Positions 50,710 through 60,464 are shown, numbered from the stretch's first letter. The stretch is DNA of 64,000 nt from Paenibacillus cremeus (GCF_007786445.1 NZ_VNJI01000018.1:58939-122938); one strand, 5' to 3'. A program made the numbers and translations. The notes: generated from the letters alone by a model not told the origin.

Positions 50710-51402
50710 ATGGCTGAGCACACCATTCTGCTGGTAGATGATGAGAAGGATATCATTGATCTGCTGGAGATTTACTTAAAAAATGAAGGCTACCGCCTGC
50801 TGCGGGCGAGTAATGGCCTAGAGGCGCTAAGCGTGCTGCAAAAAGAGCACGTCGATCTGATCGTCCTCGACATCATGATGCCCAAGATGGACGGGATCGA
50901 AGCCTGCCTGAAAATCCGCGAGCAGCAAAACATGCCGATCATTATGCTGTCTGCGAAAAGTCAGGACATGGACAAAATTCTAGGCTTAAGCACGGGGGCG
51001 GACGATTACATGAGCAAGCCGTTTAATCCGCTCGAGCTGATGGCGCGCATCAAGTCGCAGCTGCGGCGGTATACCCGGCTCAACGTGCCGCAGCCGAGCA
51101 AGGAGCACGAGATCGAGGTGGACGAGCTGACGATCAACACCTTGTCGCACGAAGTGAAGGTGGATGGGCGGGAGGTTAAGCTGACCCCTCGTGAATTTGC
51201 GATTCTGGAGCTGCTGGCCCGGAGCCGCGGCACGGTTTTTAGCATCGAGAAGCTGTATGAGAGCGTTTGGAAGGAAGCTTATTTTGACTCGGACAACACC
51301 GTGATGGTGCACATCCGCAAAATCCGCGAGAAGATCGAGGACAATCCGCGAAAGCCGAAGTTTATTAAAACCGTCTGGGGAGTGGGATATAAAGTTGAGT
51401 AA
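50710..51402 (+). CDS. OmpR-family response regulator
   Basis: This 230-residue regulator has a receiver domain 1-120 (acidic D11-D12-E13, phospho-acceptor D54 in I-V-L-D-I-M-M-P, lysine in S-K-P-F-N near 104) and a winged-helix effector domain 135-230 (V-K-L-T-P-R-E-F, V-H-I-R-K-I-R-E-K). ATG follows GTAGGAGG. It overlaps the downstream kinase gene by eight bases. Similar pairs (VanRS/YkoGH-like) respond to cell-envelope signals; the stimulus here is unknown. Confidence 0.93.
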   Translation: MAEHTILLVDDEKDIIDLLEIYLKNEGYRLLRASNGLEALSVLQKEHVDLIVLDIMMPKMDGIEACLKIREQQNMPIIMLSAKSQDMDKILGLSTGADDYMSKPFNPLELMARIKSQLRRYTRLNVPQPSKEHEIEVDELTINTLSHEVKVDGREVKLTPREFAILELLARSRGTVFSIEKLYESVWKEAYFDSDNTVMVHIRKIREKIEDNPRKPKFIKTVWGVGYKVE

Positions 51403-53275
51403 AATAGAAAAGCAAGGGGGACAAGAGCAGCAAGTGATCGTGGTGCGGCCGCAGCGCAAGCCATGGTCTGAACGGTTCCCGTTCCGGTGGTTTCCGTTTA
51501 CGATGCTGCGCAGCCTCATTCTGTTCACGGGAGAGGTTTATCAGCTGGCAAGGGAGCAGGTGAAGCGAAGTCTGCGGCTGCAGCTGATTTTGACGTTCGC
51601 GTTCTGCCTCTTGGCCTACTATATTTCGCATGGCATCGCTTCGTCCCTCATCGGGAACATCAACAAGGGAACGATTATTGATTATTCCCAGGGCCGCGAA
51701 CGCATTGACTATGATGCTCGCGATTTGGTGCGCATCCTGGATCCGCAGAATACAGAGTACAACACGGATGATTCCGGCGATTCTGGGGAAGTCGGTGCTC
51801 CGCCTCCGGTGCCGCCTGTGCATGCTGTGCCCGCTCCACCAGTACCATCTGTGCCGGAGGCTGGCGTGCAGCAGGGTGGGACGACGAGTGGGGCAGCGGT
51901 GGAGACTCCGGGTGCTCCAAGTGCAGCGGCGAATGGGACGGCAGGTGCGCCGGCGAATGGGACACCGAGTGGAACGCCAAGTGGAACGCCAGCTGTACCA
52001 GGTACGCCGGCAGCACCGCAAAAGGGGACGGACGCCCAAGCCGTGCAGCGGAAGCGTCAGCAAGAGGAAGCACGCCAGCGCGACTTTATGAACACGGTTA
52101 CCCGGATGACGCAGTTTGAGAAATACAAGATTTTGATCACGGATCTGGAGGGCAAGGTGGTCTATCGCAATGCTAACGCTCATGAGACGCTCGTAGACGT
52201 GCATAGTGTGATCCGCAACGCCATGGAGCCGCGCAATGAAAACAGCGATGTACGCACGGAATTTTCGAGCTTTTATCCCATCACGTATAATAATCAGAAA
52301 TCATACTTAATCGTATCCGGTATTCCACAGCCAAGAATCACCTACCAGAAAGGTGAAAGCCCTCTCTCCTATGTGCTGGCGCTCGCTGTGTTCATTTTCT
52401 TGTTCTATTATTTGACAAAAAGAAAAATGCGCTACATCGAGGAGCTGGCCTCCGGTTTGCGCGTCGTTTCTACGGGGAATCTGGATCACCGGGTCGTGGT
52501 GCGATCGCAGGACGAGTTAGGGGAGCTGGCCATCAACATGAATGCCATGGTCAGCGAGCTGCAGCGCACGATCGAAGAGGAGCGTCGCGCAGAGCGGCTG
52601 AAGAACGAGCTGGTGACCAATGTGTCGCATGATTTGCGTACGCCGCTGACCTTGATCATGGGCTATCTCCGCCTGCTGCACGACAAAAACTATGAGACGC
52701 CGGAGCAGGCCGCCTCATATGCAAGCATCGCCTACAGCAAGTCTGAAAAGCTGAAGTCACTCATCGACGATCTGTTCGAATATACGAAGCTGTCGAATCA
52801 GGATGTTCCTTTGAATAAGCGCGGGGTCGTGATCAATGAGGTGCTGGAGCAGCTGCTGGAGGAATATGTGTCGCTCAGCGAAGAGCAGCAGCTGACGCTC
52901 GTCCGCAGCCTTCCGCCGGAGCGGCTCACGGTCCGCATCGACGTGGATCAGATGATTCGTGTATTCGAGAATCTGCTTAGCAACGCTATCAAGTACAGCT
53001 TGAAGCCCGGCACAATTACCGTCCTGATGACGCATGACCGCACCCATGTGCTCATCCGCATTAGCAATCAAGCGGACAATCTGACTCCAGACGAGCTGGA
53101 GCAGCTGTTCGACCGGTTTTATCGCGTGGATCAAGCGCGTACTTCCGATTTCGGAGGCTCCGGCCTTGGCCTGGCGATTGCACGCAGCATCGTCGAATCC
53201 CACGAGGGAAGCATCTGGGCTGAGTCGGAGGACGGGCAAATCCATTTTTACGTGAAGCTGAAGCTGGCATCTTAG
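51395..53275 (+). CDS. Sensor histidine kinase with low-complexity extracellular loop
   Basis: This 626-residue membrane kinase has a cytoplasmic N-terminus of about 60 residues, TM1 about 62-84, extracellular region about 85-317, TM2 about 318-335, HAMP about 340-392, HisKA with V-S-H-D-L-R-T-P near 415 and an HATPase domain (N-A-I-K-Y-S, D-R-F-Y-R-V-D, G-G-S-G-L-G-L-A-I). The loop contains a Pro/Ala/Gly/Thr-rich stretch (about 128-215) with repeats of G-T-P-S. The start is TTG at 51395 overlapping the regulator stop, with GGAGTGGG upstream. Confidence 0.9.
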   Translation: MSKIEKQGGQEQQVIVVRPQRKPWSERFPFRWFPFTMLRSLILFTGEVYQLAREQVKRSLRLQLILTFAFCLLAYYISHGIASSLIGNINKGTIIDYSQGRERIDYDARDLVRILDPQNTEYNTDDSGDSGEVGAPPPVPPVHAVPAPPVPSVPEAGVQQGGTTSGAAVETPGAPSAAANGTAGAPANGTPSGTPSGTPAVPGTPAAPQKGTDAQAVQRKRQQEEARQRDFMNTVTRMTQFEKYKILITDLEGKVVYRNANAHETLVDVHSVIRNAMEPRNENSDVRTEFSSFYPITYNNQKSYLIVSGIPQPRITYQKGESPLSYVLALAVFIFLFYYLTKRKMRYIEELASGLRVVSTGNLDHRVVVRSQDELGELAINMNAMVSELQRTIEEERRAERLKNELVTNVSHDLRTPLTLIMGYLRLLHDKNYETPEQAASYASIAYSKSEKLKSLIDDLFEYTKLSNQDVPLNKRGVVINEVLEQLLEEYVSLSEEQQLTLVRSLPPERLTVRIDVDQMIRVFENLLSNAIKYSLKPGTITVLMTHDRTHVLIRISNQADNLTPDELEQLFDRFYRVDQARTSDFGGSGLGLAIARSIVESHEGSIWAESEDGQIHFYVKLKLAS

Positions 53276-53568
53276 GATGCTGGCTTTTTTGCTAGTCTAT
53301 ATCAAAGTAAACCGTGCCTTGCAGCTGCTCCAGCTCCTGCGACAGCATGGGCTAGCACCGCAGCCCCGCCCAATGCACAAAAAAGTCTTGACGGGCGCCC
53401 ATCCCCCTACGGTATGCTCATAACGGGATTGCACCACCGGAGACCGAGTCATGCCCCGGAGCCATAATGATGCAAATGCTTCAACCGGTGCACCGCGTGC
53501 CTTGGAATCATGTGGGATGGATCCGAGAAAGATACTTTCATATTTCGTATTTCTAGGGGGATTTTGTT
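53276..53568 (+). other. Intergenic region with possible promoter and leader of the HAD gene
   Basis: TTGACG (53386-53391) and TATGCT (19-base spacer) could start a leader of about 150 nt. It contains GCACC/GGTGC and CCGG-rich segments that might fold, but no known RNA class is recognised and no terminator is seen. Confidence 0.3.
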
Positions 53569-54366
53569 ATGCCTGGCTTTTTACTCGATTTGGATGGCAC
53601 GCTCTATAGCGGGGACCGTCCGATTCCATATGCGGCGGAGTTTATCCAATGGCTGCGGGACAAGCAGTATCCGTTCTTGTTTTTGACCAACAACTCTTCC
53701 CGGACCCCGGAGCAGGTGGCGGCCCACCTGGTCCACACGGGCATCGAAGCAAAGGCGGATGAAGTGCTGACCTCCTCGCAGGCTGCCGCCTTGTATATGA
53801 AGGATGCCGGGTTAGCCGGCGGACCGGTGTTCTGTATCGGCGAAACCGGGCTGCGCCAAGCGCTTGCGGAAGCCGGCTTCGAGCTGCTCCCTGAGGACGC
53901 TCCTGCTGAGCAGGCCGCCGTTGCCGTCGTGCAGGGCATCGACCGGTCGTTCACCTACAGCAAGCTGATGTCGGCTGTCCGACATGTCCGGCGCGGTGCG
54001 ACGTTTGTGCTGACCAACCCGGACCATTTGCTGCCGTGGAACGGCGAGCTGACGCCTGGGGCAGGCTCGATTGCTGCGTCGATCGAGCGCTCCAGCGAGA
54101 CGGCTCCGGTCGTCATCGGCAAGCCGTCGCCGATCATCATGCGCTTTGCGATCGCGAAGCTGGGACTTGCGGCTAGTGACATATGGGCCGTCGGCGACAA
54201 CCTGAACACCGACATCCGCGGCGGCGTCGATGCCGGCTGCCGCTCCGCGCTGGTGTTGACCGGGCTCGCGGACGAGAGCAACTACGCCGAGCAGATTGAG
54301 CGTACCGGTGTGCAGCCGGAGGTCGTGTGCAAGCATTTGATGGAGCTGGCTGCGCACATCGGGTAG
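53569..54366 (+). CDS. HAD-IIA family phosphatase (NagD/YutF-like)
   Basis: This 265-residue phosphatase has motif I D-L-D-G-T-L (residues 7-12), motif II T-N-N-S-S-R near 43, lysine G-K-P-S-P near 185 and motif III V-G-D-N-L-N-T-D near 208. The type IIA cap lies between motifs II and III. It probably dephosphorylates sugar or nucleotide phosphates. ATG at 53569 is eight bases after GGGGG. Confidence 0.88.
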   Translation: MPGFLLDLDGTLYSGDRPIPYAAEFIQWLRDKQYPFLFLTNNSSRTPEQVAAHLVHTGIEAKADEVLTSSQAAALYMKDAGLAGGPVFCIGETGLRQALAEAGFELLPEDAPAEQAAVAVVQGIDRSFTYSKLMSAVRHVRRGATFVLTNPDHLLPWNGELTPGAGSIAASIERSSETAPVVIGKPSPIIMRFAIAKLGLAASDIWAVGDNLNTDIRGGVDAGCRSALVLTGLADESNYAEQIERTGVQPEVVCKHLMELAAHIG

Positions 54367-54375
54367 GGGGTAGGG

Positions 54376-55260
54376 CTACCGTCCGTGAAGCTCGCGGATT
54401 TCACGGATTCTTCGGATGTGGACGTTGGCGTGGCCGGCCATCATTTTGATCAGGCGCGCCGCCGTTTCGGTACGGCCGCCGGCGATCACGCTGCGCTGCA
54501 GCGCCCCCGAAGGCATGTGCTCGCACAGGCTGAGGACGTGCTCGCGCAGCAGGCGGAACATCGCGGCCTCCGCCCGGATCGGCCGCGCCGCATACCGCAT
54601 GGCTTCCGCCCATGCGTCTTGGTCCAAGGCGTGGCCGGTGTAGACGCGCCCCTCCACCGGCTCCGCCAGTATAAACTTGAGCTTGTGCAGCGCCACCAGC
54701 TCCAGATCCACCACATGGAGCACCTGCTGGCGGATGCTCCATGTGCCTGGCGCCCGGGCCAGGTCAAGCCAGGGCTCCTCCAGCCCCGCGAGCGCGGCCT
54801 CGAGCCCTGCCGGCCCCGCCGCGAACACCTCCAGCGTTTCCTCCTCCGTCGGAAACAGCTCCACCCAATACGCCGCGCGGTACCCTTGCGGCGTATGCAC
54901 CGTCACCGTGCGCCAGCAGCACGGTTCCGTCTCTACTTCGCAGCGGCCGCCTTCGGCAAGGGCCCGCTGCTGCAGCTGCGCCAGCGCCCCGGGGTCCCCC
55001 GGCGCCGGCAAATAAAACCGGCCGGCGGCCTCCACGACGTGGCCGCCCGGCGCTGTTAAGCGGCGCTCCGTGTGCGCCGCCAGCCCTTCGCCGGCTAGCA
55101 GGGCGCAGCCGGCGTCAGGCACCTGCAGCAGCGCGTAGCGCTCGGCTGCGTGGATCTCGCGGGGCTCCCAGCCGAGCCCCCGCGTGTAAAACCCCAGTGC
55201 CGTCGCCACCTCCGGCACCCTCAGCACCAGCTTCGCTCGATTCGCTTCCATAGCTTCCAT
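54376..55260 (-). CDS. VOC (glyoxalase-like) / DinB-like fusion protein
   Basis: The 294-residue protein has two parts. Residues about 8-140 look like a VOC/glyoxalase fold (L-V-L-R-V-P-E-V-A-T-A-L-G-F-Y). Residues about 150-290 look like a DinB/YfiT four-helix bundle, with H-V-V-D-L-E near 185 and a C-terminal G-H-A-N-V-H that together could form the three-His metal site. DinB-like proteins often use bacillithiol or mycothiol, and VOC enzymes handle electrophiles, so a detoxification role is possible (inference). ATG at 55260 is ten bases after GGGGAGG. Confidence 0.75.
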   Translation of the reverse strand: MEAMEANRAKLVLRVPEVATALGFYTRGLGWEPREIHAAERYALLQVPDAGCALLAGEGLAAHTERRLTAPGGHVVEAAGRFYLPAPGDPGALAQLQQRALAEGGRCEVETEPCCWRTVTVHTPQGYRAAYWVELFPTEEETLEVFAAGPAGLEAALAGLEEPWLDLARAPGTWSIRQQVLHVVDLELVALHKLKFILAEPVEGRVYTGHALDQDAWAEAMRYAARPIRAEAAMFRLLREHVLSLCEHMPSGALQRSVIAGGRTETAARLIKMMAGHANVHIRRIREIRELHGR

Positions 55261-55659
55261 TCGCTTACCGCCTCCCCTAAACTCGCTCGTCCCGCTTCGA
55301 CTTCACTGGATCTCACTCGATCCACTCCCATGTCTCCCCCGCACCGCTGGACCTTGCTCTTTCCACTCCCGATCGTCACCAATAGCTGCTTAACAAGCAC
55401 CTAATCACGTCTATATGGCCTCACTTCTGAAAATAACTGCTCTTGCAGCTGCTAAGGAGTGCATTGAGGCGCTGACTCAGATTCAACGCCGAATAGCTGC
55501 TCGAATATCACTTATTAGCCCAATCTAGTTCAGCACGCCCCAATAGTTACTCCAAACGCACTTATTTCCCGCCGCCAGCAGCGCCCAGCGAAAGCCCCCT
55601 TGGTTCATCGACCCTCCGCTCTCGCTTGCTACGCGCACCCTGCCAATCACACTCCCAAC
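55261..55659. repeat. Intergenic region with four degenerate AATAGCTGCTC-type repeats
   Basis: Elements beginning AATAGCTGCT, AATAACTGCT, AATAGCTGCT and AATAGTTACT occur at 55381, 55432, 55492 and 55542, 50-60 bases apart. Two of them continue to CACTTATT. No gene or clear terminator is seen here. Confidence 0.45.
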
Positions 55660-58600
55660 TCACAACAAACTGCTCGGCCAAATCACAAACGATTGCCGAT
55701 CCGCCTCCGCCCCCAGTCGCACGAACACTTCCGCTGCCGAGGACTCCCGCACCGGAACGCCGTTCCAGCGGTCCACGATGAGCTTTCTCACACCCGGCAT
55801 CCGAAGCTGCGCCTGCACGACCGCTTTGAGGACTGTGCATAGCTCGTCCGGCGAGAGCCACTCCGCTTCCTCCACACCGGCCAGCTCATGCAGGGTGTAC
55901 ATGCGCTTGCCGCCATTCTCCACCCACAGCAGCCATCGGCCGCCACGGATGACCAGCTCATTGCCTGATTTTCGCGCAAACGTCACACCGGTGCCCGGCA
56001 AGGATGGCCATTGCACCGAAAAGCCGAACGGATTCGCCGGATCGGTAGAAGGCAGCAGCACTACGCGTGAAGCGTCTGCATCCCATCCTTGCGGATGGCG
56101 CAGGGCCTCCACTAGCTGCGGCGTGGAAAATTGCAGCGTCGGCACATCCTCCACCCACAATCCGCGCGTGAGCATGCCCCACTGTTCCAGCTGTTTGAGC
56201 GTAGCGTATACCTCATCCCACGACCAAGGCAAATGTGCGGCAGCGATCTCTTTGGTGAGCATGCCAAAGCTCCCCAGTAAATGCTTGACCCAAGCCGCAA
56301 GAGACGCACGAGCGTCATAGTCGTCCTCGGCTAAAGCTCGAAGCGCGTACCATCGGCCAAGTCCCGATTGAAAGCCTGCGGACTTGCTTCGGCTTGCACC
56401 TGCGGCTCTGCCATAGCTCGATCTCGCCCCTTCGCTGCCTGCTTTCGCTCCAGCCCCAAGGCTCGCTCTCTTCCCTTTTCCCGCTGCGCTCCCACCATGC
56501 ATCCGAAGCGGAGCAAATTGATCGCACGACACCAGCCCCTCCCAAGCCAGGCCGATCAAGTCGGATGTCAGCTCGGACGGCAGCCGATCCGTGTCGCGGC
56601 TGAGCGCCGTCAAGAAGCTCGCCCCCTTCCGCTCGAGCAGCCCCAGCACCTTCATTTTCTCCCGCTCTGCGCTTAGCGATTGCTGCTCTACTTTATCTCC
56701 CTTCGCCTTCTGCGACCAATCCTCGCCCATCTCCAGCGAAGGCAGCAGCGGAGCGTACAGCTCCTTCGCCTCCGCCAAAAAGAATGCGACGCGTCCCTCC
56801 CGCTCATCGGCTTCCTTGCGGCCGACCCAGAGCACATCCCCGGCAGCGCATAGCCGGTCAAGCGTCTCTTTGCGGTAATCGCTCAGCCGCAAAGGAAACA
56901 CCGAGCCTTCCCATTGGGACAAGGGAAGGAATAAGCCCTGCAGCGTCGCAATCACCTTGCGCAGCCCCTCTTCCTCGCTCAGCCGGTCAGCGCCGCTTAC
57001 GTGCTGCAGCTGCAAGAGGCGGCTGCAGTAGCGGGCCGGGTTTACCGGCGCGGCTCTGCCCTGCAGCTCAGCGACGCGGCTTCGGACCCGACGGGCGGCG
57101 GCGCGCGCGCTGAGCCAGCCCGGCACCTCCAGCGTCAGCGGAGACGGCTCTATTCGCCTCTCCGCAGCCCACACCTCCAACAGCGGGGCGACCAACGCGC
57201 GCTCCAGTCCGTACCTTGCACACAGCGTCGCAGCGGTAAAATCCATCCCCCGCTCCATAAACCGCGTCAATACAAACCGCACCGCCATTGGATCGGCAGG
57301 CAAGGCGGCATAAGTCTCCGCCTCGTCCCTGACAATCCAGCGCTCCTCGCCTCCCAGCTGCACGCTGCATAGCTTCCCTTCGCTAGTTGCCTGCGTCAGC
57401 CACTCCTCCGAAACGGCATCTCCGAACGCACCAGCCACCTCCGCTGAGCTCATCTCGCCTCGCCGCTTGAGATACCGAACCAGCCCCTCGCTCGACGTAA
57501 TGGCAGCAGGACGCAAGTCTCCAACGGGCGCCTCCGAAGGTGCTGCCAGCTCTCCCGACAGACCCTCGCCCTCCTCCGTATATCCCCCTACCGCAGCCGC
57601 ATCATCCGCATAGGCACCGAGCGCCGCCTCTGCATCCACTCCCGCACGGTACCCCAACAGCTCGCGCACCGCAGTCTCACCGAACAGCTTGCCCGCAAGC
57701 GAGCGGTCAAGCCCAATTAGCTGAGCCTGCAGGTCACGGCTGACCGCGTCGGATTCGTACATCTGCGCTTGAACGGCATCGGTGGTAAACTGGGCGGCAA
57801 ACGGCGACGGATAACCGCTCTGCCGCAACACCACCGCAAGCTGCCCCGCTTCCATCTGTCGCAGCACGTCCTTGACATGCTCCGCGTCCAGCTCCTCCTG
57901 CAGACACAGCCGCATCGCTTCGCCGAGAAACGGAAACTGCTCTGCATACGGCAGCGACTCGCGAAGCAGCTCCTCACTGCGCAGCCGCTTCTGCCAGGAC
58001 GGCATGCGGGTGAAGCTGCGAGAGAGCAGCAGCGACGTCTCTGCCAGCCGGCGGAAGGCCGCGCCAAACAAAGGCGATGTCGGCACAGCTTGCCGCAGCA
58101 GCGCTTCCAAGCGATCGGCCGTCACCTCGCGCAGCATCGGCAATAGCCGTGCCGCCGCATCGCCTGAGCCTCCGTCCGAGACCACAATGACAATGCCGTT
58201 ATCCTTAGCACTCGTATACAGACGGTAGGGCAGCCTGCTCTCCAGCTCGGTCTGCACTGCCAGCAGCCAGGTTCGATTAAACGTCTTCCCGAAGAGGCTG
58301 TGAATGACCAAATGATGCTGCTTCAAGTCATCTTGAAACTGCTCGATCACGATTCGCCGATGCGTAGGAATGACCGAGACGGCCTTCTGCGAATGGATGA
58401 GCGTCACCAGCTCCTCGGCAGCGCTCCCATCCAGGTAGTACCCTGACATGAGCCAATCCATCGTCTCCTGACGCGGCTCCGTTTCCGTTCTGCAATCCAG
58501 CTCCTCCCAAAAGCGCCCCATCTCCGCCGAAAAGGCCACCGACCGACCTTGACCCTCCCCCCGCCAGAACGGAATCTCGCTAAAATGGCTCCCCGCCTCG

Positions 58601-60318
58601 ACCACATACACCCGGTCGCTGCGGATCGATTGGATCTTCCAGGCGCCGGTACCCAATTGAAAAACGTCGCCCACGCGGCTCTCGTGAATGTATTCCTCAT
58701 CCAGCTCGCCAAGATGAATCCGGCTGTCCGCGTGATGCACCGGATAAGCGCTGCCCTGCGGAATCGTGCCCGCCCCCATGATGGCCGCCATCGCGGTCGA
58801 GCTGCGGCGGGTAAGCAGCCCGGTGTCCCGATCCCAATCGAGCAGCGGACGCACGAAGGGATAAAATCCGGCCAGCACACGCAGCACCGCCTCGAGCCGC
58901 TCCCGCGGGAAGCCTTGGTAGCCGTAGCTGCGGCTCAACACCCCGTGCAGCCGCTCCAACGTCCAGTCCTCCGTCGCCACCATCGCGACGACCTGCTGGC
59001 ACAGAACATCGAGGGACGCCCGCGGGATGCGGATGTCCTCGATGTCCCGTGCGGCGATGCTGCGCGCCAGCACGGCGCACTCCGGCAGCAGCCCCCGGCT
59101 GCGCGCCACGATGATGCCGCGGCTCTCGTCGCCGACGGCATGCCCGGCCCGGCCGATGCGCTGGATGCCTGCGGCCGCGCTTTTGGGCGAATCGATCTGG
59201 AGCACCAGATCGATATGGCCCACGTCGATGCCGAGCTCCAGCGACGAGGTCGCCACCAGGCAGCGCAGCTCCCCGGCTTTGAGCGCGCGCTCGACCTCGA
59301 GCCGCTGCTCGCGCGAGACGCTTCCGTGGTGCGACCTCGCCATCTCGTAGCCGGCATGCTCGTTCAGCCGCAGCGTCAGCCGCTCGCACAGCCTGCGGTT
59401 GTTGACGAAGACGAGCACCGACCGGCTGCCGCTCATCAGCTTCATGAGCTTATCTGTGAGCGGTGCCCAGACGGCCTCCTGCTTGTCCTGCGAAATGATC
59501 GTCTGCTCCGGCATCGTCACGCTGACCCGAAACGTTTTATCCATCCGGCTTTCAATAATCTCCACAGAACGCCGCATTAGCCGCCTTTCAGTCTCGCATT
59601 CAGCTTTGCCTTCCGCCCTGCCCTCACTCTCGCCGCCTTCCAGCTCCCAGCCCCCGAGAAACTCCGCCACCCGCTCGATCGGCTTTTGCGTAGCCGACAC
59701 TCCGATCCGCCGGGGCGATGCTCCGCACAAGACTGTCAGCCGCTCCAATGTAACCGACAGGTGCAGCCCTCGTCGATCCGCCGCCAAATCATGAATTTCA
59801 TCGATGATGGCATAGCGCACCGTCCGTAAAATTTCGCGCCCCTTCATCGAAGTCAGCATAATGTACAGTGACTCCGGCGTAATGACCAGCACATCCGGCG
59901 GCTGCCGCAGCATGGCGGCGCGTACGCGCTGCGGCGTATCGCCTGTCCGGACACCGACCGTCAGCCCAGGCCAAGCCGCCCCCTGCTCAGCTGCTGTTGA
60001 CTCCAGCTGCCGCACGAATTCGACCACGTGATGATGAATATCGTTATTTAGCGCCTTAAGCGGCGTAATATACAGCAGCTTGACCCCGCGCCGCTCCGCC
60101 TCGGAGCCTGGCTGCAGCTTCGCTTCGAGCATTTCGTTCAAGCACGCAAGCAGCGCCGCAAGCGTTTTGCCTGAGCCTGTCGGGGCCGCAATCAGCGTAT
60201 GAGCACCTGAGCGGATCGCTTTCCAAGCCCTTTTCTGAACGTCCGTCGGCGCACCGAACACCTCGCCGAACCACGTCGCCAGCAGCGGATGAAATGCCGC
60301 CAATTCCGGTTCGATCAT
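55660..60318 (-). CDS. lhr: Large Lhr-type superfamily 2 helicase
   Basis: This 1552-residue ATP-dependent DNA/RNA helicase is close to the length of E. coli Lhr. The N-terminal core has Walker A A-P-T-G-S-G-K-T (45-52), motif II I-D-E-I-H-D (not DEAD), motif III S-A-T-Q and the second RecA motifs S-L-E-L-G-I-D-V-G and Q-R-I-G-R-A-G-H, followed by the winged-helix/Lhr-Core region to about 870. The remaining 680 residues correspond to the long C-terminal domain, partly low-complexity near 1290-1340. ATG is nine bases after AAGGAG. It is monocistronic. Confidence 0.92.
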   Translation of the reverse strand: MIEPELAAFHPLLATWFGEVFGAPTDVQKRAWKAIRSGAHTLIAAPTGSGKTLAALLACLNEMLEAKLQPGSEAERRGVKLLYITPLKALNNDIHHHVVEFVRQLESTAAEQGAAWPGLTVGVRTGDTPQRVRAAMLRQPPDVLVITPESLYIMLTSMKGREILRTVRYAIIDEIHDLAADRRGLHLSVTLERLTVLCGASPRRIGVSATQKPIERVAEFLGGWELEGGESEGRAEGKAECETERRLMRRSVEIIESRMDKTFRVSVTMPEQTIISQDKQEAVWAPLTDKLMKLMSGSRSVLVFVNNRRLCERLTLRLNEHAGYEMARSHHGSVSREQRLEVERALKAGELRCLVATSSLELGIDVGHIDLVLQIDSPKSAAAGIQRIGRAGHAVGDESRGIIVARSRGLLPECAVLARSIAARDIEDIRIPRASLDVLCQQVVAMVATEDWTLERLHGVLSRSYGYQGFPRERLEAVLRVLAGFYPFVRPLLDWDRDTGLLTRRSSTAMAAIMGAGTIPQGSAYPVHHADSRIHLGELDEEYIHESRVGDVFQLGTGAWKIQSIRSDRVYVVEAGSHFSEIPFWRGEGQGRSVAFSAEMGRFWEELDCRTETEPRQETMDWLMSGYYLDGSAAEELVTLIHSQKAVSVIPTHRRIVIEQFQDDLKQHHLVIHSLFGKTFNRTWLLAVQTELESRLPYRLYTSAKDNGIVIVVSDGGSGDAAARLLPMLREVTADRLEALLRQAVPTSPLFGAAFRRLAETSLLLSRSFTRMPSWQKRLRSEELLRESLPYAEQFPFLGEAMRLCLQEELDAEHVKDVLRQMEAGQLAVVLRQSGYPSPFAAQFTTDAVQAQMYESDAVSRDLQAQLIGLDRSLAGKLFGETAVRELLGYRAGVDAEAALGAYADDAAAVGGYTEEGEGLSGELAAPSEAPVGDLRPAAITSSEGLVRYLKRRGEMSSAEVAGAFGDAVSEEWLTQATSEGKLCSVQLGGEERWIVRDEAETYAALPADPMAVRFVLTRFMERGMDFTAATLCARYGLERALVAPLLEVWAAERRIEPSPLTLEVPGWLSARAAARRVRSRVAELQGRAAPVNPARYCSRLLQLQHVSGADRLSEEEGLRKVIATLQGLFLPLSQWEGSVFPLRLSDYRKETLDRLCAAGDVLWVGRKEADEREGRVAFFLAEAKELYAPLLPSLEMGEDWSQKAKGDKVEQQSLSAEREKMKVLGLLERKGASFLTALSRDTDRLPSELTSDLIGLAWEGLVSCDQFAPLRMHGGSAAGKGKRASLGAGAKAGSEGARSSYGRAAGASRSKSAGFQSGLGRWYALRALAEDDYDARASLAAWVKHLLGSFGMLTKEIAAAHLPWSWDEVYATLKQLEQWGMLTRGLWVEDVPTLQFSTPQLVEALRHPQGWDADASRVVLLPSTDPANPFGFSVQWPSLPGTGVTFARKSGNELVIRGGRWLLWVENGGKRMYTLHELAGVEEAEWLSPDELCTVLKAVVQAQLRMPGVRKLIVDRWNGVPVRESSAAEVFVRLGAEADRQSFVIWPSSLL

Positions 60319-60409
60319 GCGTGGCCTCTCCTTTTCCCACCAAATGTATGTTCGTTCCTTCTATTCTAGCATTTCCAAAATTTTGGTTCAAAGCCCCATG
60401 AATAACGGA

Positions 60410-60440
60410 TTGACTGTGACGCTGCGTAATAGTTTATCTT
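60410..60440 (+). promoter_or_regulatory. MerR-type promoter with 19-bp spacer
   Basis: TTGACT (60410-60415) and TATCTT (60435-60440) are separated by 19 bases, and the spacer holds the dyad ACGC-T-GCGT. Overlong spacers with a central dyad are the mark of MerR/TipA-activated promoters, here probably autoregulated. Confidence 0.65.
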
Positions 60441-60464
60441 AAATACAGGAGGTGATTTCCGGAA

